A DNA stretch of 23,559 nt from Acidobacteriota bacterium (GCA_963169175.1 CAUJFK010000224.1:1-23559), one strand, 5' to 3'; numbered from the stretch's first letter, positions 1-8,742 are shown. Notes: generated from the sequence alone by a model not told the origin. Made by a program: numbers and translations.

Positions 1-1293
1 GGCCTGCTGGATCGCCTGAATAATGCGCCCCGGCATTGCTCCGACGTATGTTCTCCGGTGCCCGCGGATCTCCGCCTCGTCATGCAGTCCGCCAAGGCTA
101 AGGCGAATAAATTTCCGGTTCAGGGCCCGCGCGACCGAGCGGCCGAGCGATGTTTTTCCAACTCCGGGCGGGCCAACAAGACAAAGTATCGGCCCCTTTG
201 GCGTCGCTATCAGTTTGCGGACAGCCAAAGCCTCGATAATTCGCTCCTTGACGCGTTCGAGTCCGAAATGGTCCTCGTCAAGTATCTTTTCAGCCTTGCG
301 GAGATTTAGATTATCCTTTGACGCCTTCTTCCACGGAAGTTCGGTCATTATGTCGAGCCAGTTCCGCAAGGTGGCCGTCTCGGCAGTGTCCGGGTGCATA
401 CGCTCAAGCTTTTTCAGCTGCCTCAATGCTTCTTCTTCTGCATTTTCAGGCATTTTGGCGTCAAGGATCTTTTTCCGGTAGCCCTCGACCTCCTCGAAAA
501 GCTCATTAACTTCGCCTAGTTCACCCTGAATCGCCTTAAGCTGCTGGCGAAGAAAATACTCACGCTGCGACCGGTCTATGTCCGCCCGCGCCTGCGAATT
601 TATCTCCTGCTGAACGGTCAGGACATCTATCTCTTTGTTAAGCAGGTCATTTACCCTCCGAAGCCGTTCGACAGGCTCTGAGATATTCAATACGCTCTGC
701 GCATCTTCTACCTTGAGTTCGAGGTTGGACGCGGAGAGGTCCGCAAGGCGGCCCGCGTCATCAAGATTCGCAATGATCGCCAGGACCTCAGGTGAAATGT
801 TCTTACCGAGACTGGCAGCCCGTTCCATAAGGCCGCGGACATTGCGGACCAGGGCCTCGACCTCAAGTGAACCATCGGGGGCAAGCGGCTCCGATATAGG
901 CGTAATACCAACGCGGATGTGGTCGCCGGATGAATAGACCGAATCCACAAGGGTCCGCGAAAGCCCCTGGATCAGAATTCGGATGCGGCCGTCCGGCAGC
1001 TTGAGCATCCTCATTATGATCGCCACAGTGCCGACCGAATAGAGGTCCTCCTGGCCCGGGTCCTCTTTGTTCACATCCTTCTGCGACACAAGGACGATCA
1101 TCCGATTGTCCTTCAGCGCCTCTTCGACCGCCTTGATCGATTTGTCCCGTGACACGAACAGCGGAACGATCATGAACGGATAGATAACAATGTCCCTCAG
1201 CGGAAGTGACGGCAGCTCCGACGGGATCTGCATCATCGGCTCAACCATCTCGCCGTCGGCCACACCAATAGGAAAATCCTCGATCTCAACCAT
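1..1293 (-). CDS. lon: Lon ATP-dependent protease, N-terminal part (cut by window edge)
   Basis: Reading leftward from an ATG at 1293, the frame stays open for 431 codons to the window edge. Residues about 20-215 fit the Lon substrate-binding domain, rich in the family pattern (SLPLRDIVIYPFMIVPLFV near the start). A helical linker follows with the Lon hallmark QREYFLRQQLKAIQGELGE. The AAA+ module then begins, with Walker A GPPGVGKT at 374-381 and the Lon signature GGLHDEAEIRGHRRTYVGAMPG close to the edge. The rest of the ATPase and the Ser-Lys protease domain lie outside the window. Lon is a cytoplasmic homo-oligomeric protease that removes misfolded and regulatory proteins. The start codon has only a weak SD (TTAGG). 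The identity is safe; only the missing C-terminal half prevents checking the catalytic dyad. Confidence 0.97.
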   Translation of the reverse strand, partial: MVEIEDFPIGVADGEMVEPMMQIPSELPSLPLRDIVIYPFMIVPLFVSRDKSIKAVEEALKDNRMIVLVSQKDVNKEDPGQEDLYSVGTVAIIMRMLKLPDGRIRILIQGLSRTLVDSVYSSGDHIRVGITPISEPLAPDGSLEVEALVRNVRGLMERAASLGKNISPEVLAIIANLDDAGRLADLSASNLELKVEDAQSVLNISEPVERLRRVNDLLNKEIDVLTVQQEINSQARADIDRSQREYFLRQQLKAIQGELGEVNELFEEVEGYRKKILDAKMPENAEEEALRQLKKLERMHPDTAETATLRNWLDIMTELPWKKASKDNLNLRKAEKILDEDHFGLERVKERIIEALAVRKLIATPKGPILCLVGPPGVGKTSLGRSVARALNRKFIRLSLGGLHDEAEIRGHRRTYVGAMPGRIIQAIQQA

Positions 1294-1301
1294 AACCTAA
1301 T

Positions 1302-1330
1302 AGTTTAGGGATGCTTTGGCGGTGAAGCAA
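1302..1330 (-). promoter_or_regulatory. Candidate lon promoter
   Basis: On the minus strand TTGCTT (1325-1330) and TAAACT (1302-1307) are separated by exactly 17 bp, a plausible -35/-10 pair of the housekeeping type. The predicted transcript start is near 1295, only about two bases before the lon ATG at 1293, so the mRNA would be nearly leaderless. This agrees with the weak SD. It is a pattern match only. Confidence 0.35.
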
Positions 1331-1347
1331 ATGGCGTTGAATACAGA

Positions 1348-1411
1348 AGTCCGCTCCCGAACGAGCGTAATACCTAAGCAGTGAGTATTACGCTCGTCCG
1401 AAGAGCGGACT
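1348..1411. repeat. 64-bp two-part inverted repeat (long hairpin) between genes
   Basis: The outer arms AGTCCGCTC (1348-1356) and GAGCGGACT (1403-1411) are perfectly complementary over 9 bp. The inner arms ACGAGCGTAATAC (1361-1373) and GTATTACGCTCGT (1385-1397) are perfectly complementary over 13 bp. The two stems are separated by a small asymmetric internal loop (CCGA/CCGAA) and closed by an 11-nt loop. It lies between the 3' end of the exported-protein gene and the lon promoter. There is no clear U-run on either side, so it is not a classical intrinsic terminator. It could end or protect the 1434-2414 transcript, or be a dispersed palindromic element of the REP or MITE kind. No transposase or flanking duplication is visible. 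Confidence 0.8.
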
Positions 1412-1433
1412 GATGTTGGCAGAAATTAGGCCG

Positions 1434-2414
1434 CTACTGCAGCTCGACCCAGTCGCCCGTATGTATCTCTTGCGCCGTCCGCGTGATGACAGCGGTCGCC
1501 GTCTTTTCCTTGACGTTCAGGATAACGAGTTCGCCCACCACTTTTCGAATGGCCGGACGCCCTTCCTTCGCATCCTCGGTCGTAACAACCCTTCCGTCGG
1601 CTCGATCGCCTGACTTTCGCGCAGCCTGGTTTGAGAATTTGCCGCCGCGATACTTGTTGCTCTGATAGCCTTCGTCGCGAGCGCTCACGGATTCGTTCTT
1701 GTCGCCGAAGAGCACATTTCCAGCGCCTAACGGACGATAGACCGTCACATGATCACCGACCTGGACATTATCTTCGGCGCCAAGATCGATATAGACGATC
1801 TGATCGCGCGTAAGCATTTCCTGGCCGTCCCGGGCCATAAACAGGCGTCCGGTGGCCTTGCCCGACGGATCGGTGAACTGATCAAGCGGCCCACGGGACT
1901 GATGGATCGGGCTGTTTCGCGACGGAACCGGCTGAACAAGGTCGCCGAGGAGGAAATTGTCGCAAGAAGCTTTGATGCGGGCGATCGCATGATCACTCTT
2001 GACGCGAATGACCTCAACCGCGCCTACTTCCTTGACCAGAAAACCGAGATCGTCCTTGCGCGTCCAGCGGGTCTCTACCTGGCCTTTTGGCCGGACAACC
2101 GACAATGTGTCGCCGACGCTAACACCTGAACCAGAACCGGTGTTCAAATACACAACATCGCCTTGCGCGTAAATAAATTGCTCCTGCTCTTCAAGCCCGC
2201 CGATGATCTTTTTCGACGTGTCGATGGGCGATGATTGTACATAACCGGCACAGTAAAGATTGTTCCGCGCCGCAACCGGCATCGGTTTTGCCTGCGCAAC
2301 GATGACCTTGACCGGTGTTGGTTCCGTTCGCTGTGCGGCCGCAAACGAAGCCAAAAGCATCAAACCACAGGACAGAACGGCAAATGACCGTTTGAAAAAT
2401 GATACTAAGTTCAC
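1434..2414 (-). CDS. Exported protein with a duplicated GD-x-V domain, function unknown
   Basis: The 326-residue product starts at a GTG (2414) with a good SD (AAAGGAG) eight bases upstream. Residues 1-28 form a signal peptide: basic start, hydrophobic core, then SFAAAQ, probably cleaved after Ala27. The mature part contains two similar modules, residues about 84-163 and 203-326. Each has the order VY-x-D/N-x-G..V-x-VGD-x-x-x-V-x-RP-x-G, then a half with VG-x-x-x-x-x-V....A-x-A-x-I......GD-x-V. Module 2 carries a hydrophilic insertion (about 235-288) rich in Lys, Arg, Ser and Gly. Two Cys (55, 151) could form a disulfide. The beta-rich repeat resembles the C-terminal domain of FlgT-like or LysM-associated envelope proteins, but I cannot assign a family. 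An envelope role is inferred only from the signal peptide. Confidence 0.85.
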   Translation of the reverse strand: MNLVSFFKRSFAVLSCGLMLLASFAAAQRTEPTPVKVIVAQAKPMPVAARNNLYCAGYVQSSPIDTSKKIIGGLEEQEQFIYAQGDVVYLNTGSGSGVSVGDTLSVVRPKGQVETRWTRKDDLGFLVKEVGAVEVIRVKSDHAIARIKASCDNFLLGDLVQPVPSRNSPIHQSRGPLDQFTDPSGKATGRLFMARDGQEMLTRDQIVYIDLGAEDNVQVGDHVTVYRPLGAGNVLFGDKNESVSARDEGYQSNKYRGGKFSNQAARKSGDRADGRVVTTEDAKEGRPAIRKVVGELVILNVKEKTATAVITRTAQEIHTGDWVELQ

Positions 2415-2526
2415 AAATTTGCTCCTTTTAAGACGTGCTTCTGGGGATCAGCTGATTACTTTGTGATGAGATGATAGAAGCAGAGATCGTGTCTCGACAG
2501 AATTGTCCAGACGGGCTCTTTAGAAT

Positions 2527-2554
2527 TGTATAACTGCAGACACAGTGTGGTCAA
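2527..2554 (-). promoter_or_regulatory. Candidate promoter of the exported-protein gene
   Basis: On the minus strand TTGACC (2549-2554) and TATACA (2527-2532) are 16 bp apart, the best sigma70-like match in this 192-bp gap. The spacer holds an imperfect dyad (CACACTGTGTC) that might be an operator. The start would be near 2520, about 105 bases before the GTG. The promoter separates this gene from the end of the his operon. Confidence 0.5.
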
Positions 2555-2606
2555 CAAGTTTTTTCGGATTACAACACTATATCGCATGCGAGCGAATTCC
2601 GTTGGG

Positions 2607-3200
2607 CTATCTCGCCCTCGAACGCAGTATATAGAGCACTTCTTTTAGCTCGACGCCTTTCTCGGAAAATAGGACCAGAAGGTGAAACAACAAGTCAGCA
2701 GCCTCATTTTTAAACGCATCCGCACCGGAATTTTTCGCTTCAATTATGAGTTCTACTGCCTCTTCACCGACTTTCTGGGCAATTCGATTCACGCCGGACG
2801 CAAAAAGCCCGGCGGTGTATGAACCCGCACGAGGCTGATCCTTTCGGTCCTGAATGATGGTCTCAAGTTCAAATAGAAAATCCTCGCGCCTGTTCTTTTC
2901 GCAAAAACACGTATCTGCTCCGGTATGACAGACTGGGCCCGCAGGTGTCGCCCTTATCAGTACAGTATCCGAATCACAGTCCCAGAGAAGCTTTTTCACG
3001 GACAGAACATTTCCACTTGTTTCGCCCTTGACCCAAAGGCGGCCTCTTGAGCGCGAAAAGAAAGTTGCACGGCCCGATGATGCAGTCCGTTCGTAGGCCT
3101 CCTTGTTCATGAAACCGAGCATCAACACCATCTGTGTGCGATCGTCCTGAACGATAGCGGGTACGAGGGCATCCGGAAATTTCTCAAAATCTATACGCAT
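2607..3200 (-). CDS. hisI: Bifunctional phosphoribosyl-AMP cyclohydrolase / phosphoribosyl-ATP pyrophosphatase
   Basis: This enzyme performs steps 2 and 3 of histidine synthesis. The C-terminal HisE part hydrolyses PR-ATP to PR-AMP and the N-terminal HisI part opens the ring. Residues 1 to about 105 are HisI, with the metal-site pattern DCDSDTVL, then PVCHTG and DTCF, which supply the usual Asp and Cys ligands. Residues about 110-197 are HisE, with the helix signature VGEEAVELIIEAKN and EAADLLFHLLVL. The length of 197 matches fused HisIE. It is the last gene of the operon, 7 bp after hisF, with no obvious intrinsic terminator before the next promoter. Both halves look intact. Confidence 0.97.
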   Translation of the reverse strand: MRIDFEKFPDALVPAIVQDDRTQMVLMLGFMNKEAYERTASSGRATFFSRSRGRLWVKGETSGNVLSVKKLLWDCDSDTVLIRATPAGPVCHTGADTCFCEKNRREDFLFELETIIQDRKDQPRAGSYTAGLFASGVNRIAQKVGEEAVELIIEAKNSGADAFKNEAADLLFHLLVLFSEKGVELKEVLYILRSRAR

Positions 3201-3207
3201 ATTTAGA

Positions 3208-3963
3208 TCACATCCTCACCGCGATGCCGCAGGCATTGAGCCACCGCTTGAGGGCCGGGACCTCGATCTCCTTAAAATGAAATACGGTCGCAGCAAGAGC
3301 GGCATCGGCATCACATTCCTGAAATATTTCGAGGAAATGATCTTTTGTTCCCGCCCCGCCGGACGCGATCACCGGAACAGCTACCGCACTTGCCACGCTG
3401 CGGTATAGTTCAAGATCAAAACCCTTTTTCGCACCGTCGGCGTCGATGGAGGTCAGCAATATCTCGCCGGCGCCAAACGACGTTCCCACCCTGGCCCATT
3501 CGACGGCGTCCATGCCGGCACTTACCCTCCCGCCATTTTTGTACGCCTCCCAGCCATTCCCGCTTCGCTTTGCGTCAATTGCAAGAACAACACATTGCGA
3601 GCCAAAGCATTTGGACGCATCCGCGAGGACCTGTGGATCATCGAGGGCCGCCGAGTTTATAGAGACCTTGTCGGCACCCGCCCCAAGCAAAAGGCCGATA
3701 TCATCGACGGAGTTTATTCCTCCGCCGACTGTAAATGGAATATCGATCGCGGCCGCGACCTTGCTCACCAGATCGACGAGCACTCGGCGTTTTTCATTCG
3801 TCGCGGTGATGTCAAGAAAGACAAGTTCATCCGCTTTCTGTTCGCAATAAATGCGGGCAAGCTCAGCAGGGTCGCCAGCGTCTCGAAGATCCTTAAAACG
3901 GGTGCCTTTGACGGTCCGTCCGTCCTTAACGTCGAGGCACGGAATTATTCGTTTTGCAAGCAT
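3208..3963 (-). CDS. hisF: Imidazole glycerol phosphate synthase, cyclase subunit
   Basis: HisF is the (beta/alpha)8-barrel partner of HisH. It uses ammonia delivered from HisH to turn PRFAR into IGP and AICAR. The start is placed at the ATG at 3963, giving the standard N terminus MLAKRIIPCLDV and 251 residues; upstream in-frame codons lack family similarity. Both catalytic aspartates are present: Asp11 in PCLDVKDGR and the one in LAIDAKR near 130. The phosphate-binding loops GGGIN and ASGGAGT are intact. It starts 13 bp after hisA and is followed by hisI after 7 bp. Confidence 0.97.
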   Translation of the reverse strand: MLAKRIIPCLDVKDGRTVKGTRFKDLRDAGDPAELARIYCEQKADELVFLDITATNEKRRVLVDLVSKVAAAIDIPFTVGGGINSVDDIGLLLGAGADKVSINSAALDDPQVLADASKCFGSQCVVLAIDAKRSGNGWEAYKNGGRVSAGMDAVEWARVGTSFGAGEILLTSIDADGAKKGFDLELYRSVASAVAVPVIASGGAGTKDHFLEIFQECDADAALAATVFHFKEIEVPALKRWLNACGIAVRM

Positions 3964-3976
3964 ATTTATGTGCGGC

Positions 3977-4696
3977 CTAATTGAATAACGCCAGATCATT
4001 CAGCTTGATCCGGCCTTCATATATCGCTTTGCCAATGATCACGCCGCTGCAGCCGGCCTCTCCAAGACGGCGAATATCATCGAGGCTGCTTACACCGCCG
4101 CTGGCGATCAGGTTTAGCGCCGGAAGTGAATCCAGAATGTCCCGGTACAACTCCATCGACGGCCCCCGAAGCAGCCCATCTCTCGCGATGTCAGTTACAA
4201 ACACGTTCGTAATACCTGCTTTCACCCCGTGTAATAGAAAATCTGTGATCCCCACATCAGTTACTGTTTGCCACCCGTCAATAGCAATTGAAAGCCCGCG
4301 GACATCGGCCCCGAGAAGAAATCGAACGGCGCCGTGTTGACCGATCCAGCGAGCAAACAGGTCGGGTGATCTGACAGCGGCACTACCGATGGTCGCAATG
4401 GAGGCACCGGCTGCGAATACGGCTACTAGATCACGGTCAGCGGCGATCCCGCCACCGAAATCGATCACCAGGCTGGTCTTCGTCGCGATCGATTCGAGAA
4501 CTGACAAGTTCGCTGGCCGGCCTTGTTTTGCCCCGCCAAGATCGACGAGATGAAGTCGTTTCAGTCCGGCGTCTTCGAAGCGGGACGCCATCTCGACCGG
4601 ATCGTCGCTGTAGATCGTGCATCGCGTAAAATCGCCTTTGGCAAGCCGCACGCATTTGCCGTCAATAATATCTATCGCTGGAATTATTTCGATCAT
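3977..4696 (-). CDS. hisA: ProFAR isomerase
   Basis: HisA converts ProFAR to PRFAR and is a half-barrel-duplicated relative of HisF. The 239-residue length is normal. The general base Asp9 lies in PAIDIIDGKCVRL. The second catalytic Asp lies in VTDIARDG, preceded by the GADVRG strand. The phosphate loops FGGGI and ASGGVSS are present. It lies 7 bp after hisH and 13 bp before hisF, so it is part of one transcript. Confidence 0.96.
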   Translation of the reverse strand: MIEIIPAIDIIDGKCVRLAKGDFTRCTIYSDDPVEMASRFEDAGLKRLHLVDLGGAKQGRPANLSVLESIATKTSLVIDFGGGIAADRDLVAVFAAGASIATIGSAAVRSPDLFARWIGQHGAVRFLLGADVRGLSIAIDGWQTVTDVGITDFLLHGVKAGITNVFVTDIARDGLLRGPSMELYRDILDSLPALNLIASGGVSSLDDIRRLGEAGCSGVIIGKAIYEGRIKLNDLALFN

Positions 4697-4703
4697 TGCC
4701 GCA

Positions 4704-5288
4704 TCACAGATTCAAGAAATTCTCTAAAATACGTGCGCCCGCCGGGCCCGATCTTTCCGGATGAAACTGCAGGCCGTAAAAATTTGCGTGTCGGACGGCG
4801 GCGGAAAACGTCTGGCCATGAAACGTTTTCGCGATCGTCGCGGCGCAATTTTCAACGTAATAGCTGTGCACAAAATACAGCTGCTCCGAATCAGCGATAC
4901 CTTCAAAAATTGGTGAAGTAAGATCGTGTATCGTGTTCCAACCCATGTGCGGCACCTTTATACCGCGACCCTCGAGCCGGCGGACGGCAAAGGGAAGAAC
5001 GTCGAGACACGCGGTGTTGCTTTCTTCGGAGGTTCGACCGAGAAGCTGCATTCCGAGGCAGATCGCAAGTACGGGTTGCCGCAATGCTTTGATCACGTTG
5101 TCGAGTTCGCGTTCACGCAAATATGCCATTGCCGTCGAGGCTTCGCCCACGCCGGGAAATACGACACGATCTGAAGTTGTCAAGATCTCCGGATCGTCGG
5201 TCAGTACGGTTTCGGCCCCAAGCCGGTCAAATGCGTACTTTACCGAACGGACATTGCCGGAGTTGTATTTCACTATCGCTGTTCTCAT
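4704..5288 (-). CDS. hisH: Imidazole glycerol phosphate synthase, glutamine amidotransferase subunit
   Basis: HisH is a class I glutaminase that feeds ammonia to HisF. The chosen ATG at 5288 gives the family N terminus MRTAIVKYNSGN and 194 residues, with a purine-rich SD (AAGGTG) upstream. A GTG at 5309 overlaps the hisB stop as GTGA and would add seven residues, so coupled initiation there is possible. The catalytic Cys77 lies in AICLGMQLLG. The His/Glu pair lies in LQFHPERSG. The oxyanion strand PGVGEA is present. It follows hisB by 17 bp and precedes hisA by 7 bp. Confidence 0.95.
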   Translation of the reverse strand: MRTAIVKYNSGNVRSVKYAFDRLGAETVLTDDPEILTTSDRVVFPGVGEASTAMAYLRERELDNVIKALRQPVLAICLGMQLLGRTSEESNTACLDVLPFAVRRLEGRGIKVPHMGWNTIHDLTSPIFEGIADSEQLYFVHSYYVENCAATIAKTFHGQTFSAAVRHANFYGLQFHPERSGPAGARILENFLNL

Positions 5289-5305
5289 AATCTCGACACC
5301 TTCGT

Positions 5306-6412
5306 TCACAAACTTCCCTTTGTGCTCGGAACGCGCTTGTGTTCAACACTGCGTTTCACGGCCATTTTCATCGCCTTTGCAAACGCCTTGAAGATGGATT
5401 CGATCTTGTGGTGCTCGTTCGTGCCCTCCGCCTTTATATTCAGGTTACATTTCGCGGCGTCGCTAAAGGATTTGAAAAAATGAAAGAACATTTCGGTCGG
5501 CATTTTACCGACGGCCTCGCGTTTGAATTCGGCATCCCACACGATCCAGCTTCTGCCGCCAAGATCGATGGCCGCCTGCGCAAGGCAATCATCCATCGGC
5601 AGGATGAAACCGTATCGTTCGAGCCCGCGCTTCTCACCCAATGCTTTGACGAACGCCTCACCTAGAGTGATCGCGACGTCTTCAATGGTGTGATGTTCGT
5701 CAATGTACAGGTCGCCATTCGCATTTAGCGTCAGGTCAAACGAACCATGCCGGGCCAATTGCTCAAGCATGTGATCGAAGAACGGCAGGCCGGTCGTGAT
5801 GTCCGCATTTCCAGTTCCGTCAAGGTTTATCTCAACACGGATGTCCGTCTCAGATGTTGTTCGCCGGTGTACCGCGATACGGAGCGGAAGCCTCAGGAAC
5901 TCATAGATCTCGTTCCAGCTACTTGCGATAAGCGAAATTGCGGTATCAACAGGCGGTTTGAAATTCTTGTTCGCAATGAAGATCGCACGTGCACCGAGAT
6001 TTTTTGCCAATTCGACATCAGTCGCGCGGTCGCCGATAACAAATGAATTTGCAAGGTCATATTTGCCATTCAGATACTTCACGAGCATTCCCGTATTCGG
6101 CTTTCGTGTCGGCCTATTCTCATGTTCGAACGAGCGGTCGATGCAGACTTCGCTGAACCTGATCCCTTCGTTCTCAAACAGCCGCATCAGAAAATTGTGT
6201 ACCGGATAAAAATGATCTTCCGGGAACGATGCGGTCCCGAGCCCGTCCTGGTTTGTTACCATCACAAGCTCGTACTCTAGCTCCGCTGCGATCCGTGCGA
6301 GGTTTGAAATAATACCGGGCAGCAGCTTCAATTTTTCAAAGCTGTCAACCTGAAAGCCTTCGGGCTCCTCGATAAGGGTGCCATCGCGGTCAATAAATAA
6401 AACTCGTTTCAT
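5306..6412 (-). CDS. hisB: Bifunctional histidinol-phosphatase / imidazoleglycerol-phosphate dehydratase
   Basis: This is a fused enzyme of 368 residues. Residues 1 to about 165 are a HAD phosphatase (step 8). It has the nucleophile and acid Asp8 and Asp10 in FIDRDGTL, MVTNQDG as motif II, and FVIGDRATDVELA as motif III/IV. Residues about 175-368 are IGP dehydratase (step 6), with the two metal-binding signatures DEHHTIEDVA and NEHHKIES. The start at 6412 gives the typical MKRVLFIDRDGT. It overlaps the 3' end of hisC by 23 bp, suggesting translational coupling. This fusion is typical of enteric gammaproteobacteria and also occurs in Bacteroidetes and some others, so its presence may reflect operon transfer. 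Confidence 0.97.
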   Translation of the reverse strand: MKRVLFIDRDGTLIEEPEGFQVDSFEKLKLLPGIISNLARIAAELEYELVMVTNQDGLGTASFPEDHFYPVHNFLMRLFENEGIRFSEVCIDRSFEHENRPTRKPNTGMLVKYLNGKYDLANSFVIGDRATDVELAKNLGARAIFIANKNFKPPVDTAISLIASSWNEIYEFLRLPLRIAVHRRTTSETDIRVEINLDGTGNADITTGLPFFDHMLEQLARHGSFDLTLNANGDLYIDEHHTIEDVAITLGEAFVKALGEKRGLERYGFILPMDDCLAQAAIDLGGRSWIVWDAEFKREAVGKMPTEMFFHFFKSFSDAAKCNLNIKAEGTNEHHKIESIFKAFAKAMKMAVKRSVEHKRVPSTKGSL

Positions 6413-7454
6413 ATGCCTCCAGTGCATTCCGCAGGGCCTGATTTTCTTCGGGTGTGCCAATTGTTATTCGTAAGCATCCGTCACACAGGGCAATGCTACT
6501 GCGGTTACGGACGACGATTCCCTGTTCGATAAGGGATCGGTATAGCGGTTCGACGTTCTTTACTTTTACCAGCAGAAAGTTTGCGTCGGACGGATACACT
6601 TTTTGAACAGATCGGCGGCCAGAAAGCCAACTTTCGAGGCCGTTCCGCTCGGTTCTAATATGCTCTACCGTTTGTTCGATTTGGTCGCGGCGGTCTAAGG
6701 CATCGAGGACAAGGCGTTGAGCCGTGGTGCTGACGTTGTACGGCGGCTTCACCTTATTGAACAGATCGATCACTTGCTCGTTCGCGAAAGCAATACCCAC
6801 ACGGAGCCCTGCCATTCCCCACGCTTTTGAGAATGTTTGAAGCACTACCAGGTTCGGGTACGTCCCGATAGATGCTGTCCACGACATCTGATCCGAAAAT
6901 TGTACGTATGCCTCATCAACCACAACGATCCCGCTGAACTCCCGCAGAAGCTCAATGATCGCGTCGCGGTCCAGCAGATTTCCTGTTGGGTTGTTTGGCG
7001 AGCAAAGTAAAATGAGTTTTGTATCGTCACGAATGCTCTCCTTCACAGCAGTCAGATCGAGTTGAAAGGCATGTGTAAGATCCGCGCGGATAACATCGAC
7101 AGAATTGATATTTGCCGCTACCTCATACATGCCGTATGTCGGCGGGCAAATAACGGCACTATCTTGTCCCGGCCGGCAAAAAATGCGAAATACAATATCG
7201 ATCGCTTCGTCACTTCCGTTGCCAAGAAAGATCTGCGAAGGCCGAATGTTGTTGAGCGCGGCAATACGCTTTTTGACAGTTGTTTGAAGCGGGTCAGGAT
7301 AACGTGAACAGTCCTCCGGCAATGGCGAACCAAACGCATTTTCGTTTGCATTGAGAAAAATTTGGGCATCCTGCGCGTACTCACTCCGTGCGGACGAATA
7401 TGGCGCAAGGTCCCTTATGTTTTCGCGGACAAGACTGTTGAGATCAAATACCAT
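6390..7454 (-). CDS. hisC: Histidinol-phosphate aminotransferase
   Basis: HisC is a PLP fold-type I aminotransferase that converts imidazole acetol phosphate to histidinol phosphate (step 7). The ATG at 7454 has a strong SD (GGAGG) and gives 354 residues, the normal size. It overlaps the hisD end by 11 bp. Visible motifs are LNANENAFG near the N terminus, the PLP-contact segments LCSPNNPTG and VVDEAYVQF, and the Schiff-base Lys in TFSKAWGMAGLRVG. The C-terminal part overlaps hisB. All key residues appear intact. Confidence 0.96.
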   Translation of the reverse strand: MVFDLNSLVRENIRDLAPYSSARSEYAQDAQIFLNANENAFGSPLPEDCSRYPDPLQTTVKKRIAALNNIRPSQIFLGNGSDEAIDIVFRIFCRPGQDSAVICPPTYGMYEVAANINSVDVIRADLTHAFQLDLTAVKESIRDDTKLILLCSPNNPTGNLLDRDAIIELLREFSGIVVVDEAYVQFSDQMSWTASIGTYPNLVVLQTFSKAWGMAGLRVGIAFANEQVIDLFNKVKPPYNVSTTAQRLVLDALDRRDQIEQTVEHIRTERNGLESWLSGRRSVQKVYPSDANFLLVKVKNVEPLYRSLIEQGIVVRNRSSIALCDGCLRITIGTPEENQALRNALEAYETSFIY

Positions 7455-8730
7455 CAATCGCCTCCAATCGAACGGAAACGGCACGTTTATGTGCCTCGAG
7501 GCCCTCGGCCTCAGCCATCAACTCGACCGCCCGGCCAATACTTTTAATACCGTCTGCATTTACTTTTTGAAATGTGATCTTCTTAAAAAAGCTGTCGAGC
7601 GAAACGCCCGAAAAGGAGCGTACAAACCCGGCGGTCGGCAGCGTGTGATTGGTCCCGGCGGCATAATCACCCAGGCTTTCACACGAATAATTTCCGAGAA
7701 AGACCGAGCCGGCGTTCACCACCTCGTCCGCTAGTTCATCCGCATCAGTGACCGCAAGGATCAGATGTTCCGGTGCATATTCGTTGATCAGATCGATCCC
7801 CACCGTCAGGTCTTCGACAAGTACCGCAATTGAGTTTGAGATGGCGGCCTCAGCTATTTTTCTGCGCGGAAGAGAGACGATCTGCCTGCCTACCTCTGAC
7901 ACCGTTTTCTCGATAACCTCGAAATTGTCTGAAACCAAAACGGCCTGGCTGTCGGGGCCGTGTTCCGCTTGAGAAAGGATGTCAGCTGCTACAAAAACAG
8001 GTTCACACGACCGATCTGCCAGGATCGCTACCTCGGATGGCCCGGCCGGCATATCAATGGCGACCGTGGACGACACCAATTGCTTTGCACAGGTCACATA
8101 GTTATTTCCGGGCCCGAAGATCTTATCTACTTGCCGGATACTCTCTGTCCCGTATGCCATCGCCGCAACGGCTTGCGCTCCGCCAACTTTGTAAACTGTC
8201 GAGATGCCGCATGTCTTAGCGGCAAACAGGATCGCATCCCCCACCGAGCCGTCGCTCATGGGTGGTGTAAAGATCGCAATCTCGCGGCACCCGGCAAGGA
8301 TCGCCGGAATGCCAAGCATCAGTACGGTTGAAAACAGCGGAGCGGTTCCCGCAGGAACGTAAAGCCCGACCCGTTCGATCGGTACCGACCGCCGCCAGCA
8401 GGTAACACCGTTCGATGTTTCGATCATTCGAACAGGTTCACGCTGCACGATATGAAATCTGGTGATATTGCCATGTGCAAACCGTATCGCCGAAGCGAGG
8501 TCCCTCGAGATCCGCCGCTCCGCCGCCGCAAACTCTTGGCCCGTTACCTTAAGGTCGGATATCTCGACCCCATCAAACGCACGTGTATAACGCCGCAATG
8601 CGCCGTCGCCCTCGCGTCTGACAGTTTCAACAATGCCCCGCACGTCGGTTTCGATCCGCTTCAGATCGACGGACGGCCGACGCAGTATCGTTGGCCAGTC
8701 CGCTTTGCGTGGATATCGAATTACTTTCAT
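7444..8730 (-). CDS. hisD: Histidinol dehydrogenase
   Basis: HisD is a zinc enzyme that performs the last two NAD-dependent oxidations, histidinol to histidine. The 428-residue length is typical. The Rossmann-like and active-site blocks are visible: VGLYVPAGTAP, VGGAQAVAAMAYGT, DKIFGPGN, the DMPAGPSE segment, SQAEHGPDSQAVLV and the C-terminal YAPEHLIL. These carry the zinc ligands (Gln, His, Asp, His) and the Glu/His catalytic pair. It starts 12 bp after the hisG stop with no strong SD, so translation may be coupled. It overlaps hisC. Confidence 0.97.
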   Translation of the reverse strand: MKVIRYPRKADWPTILRRPSVDLKRIETDVRGIVETVRREGDGALRRYTRAFDGVEISDLKVTGQEFAAAERRISRDLASAIRFAHGNITRFHIVQREPVRMIETSNGVTCWRRSVPIERVGLYVPAGTAPLFSTVLMLGIPAILAGCREIAIFTPPMSDGSVGDAILFAAKTCGISTVYKVGGAQAVAAMAYGTESIRQVDKIFGPGNNYVTCAKQLVSSTVAIDMPAGPSEVAILADRSCEPVFVAADILSQAEHGPDSQAVLVSDNFEVIEKTVSEVGRQIVSLPRRKIAEAAISNSIAVLVEDLTVGIDLINEYAPEHLILAVTDADELADEVVNAGSVFLGNYSCESLGDYAAGTNHTLPTAGFVRSFSGVSLDSFFKKITFQKVNADGIKSIGRAVELMAEAEGLEAHKRAVSVRLEAIDGI

Positions 8731-8742
8731 ATAACTGCTGCT

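Noticed and set aside
1348..1411. Integron attC site
   Set aside because: The arms are too perfect, the conserved RYYYAAC/GTTRRRY ends are missing and no cassette structure or integrase is present.
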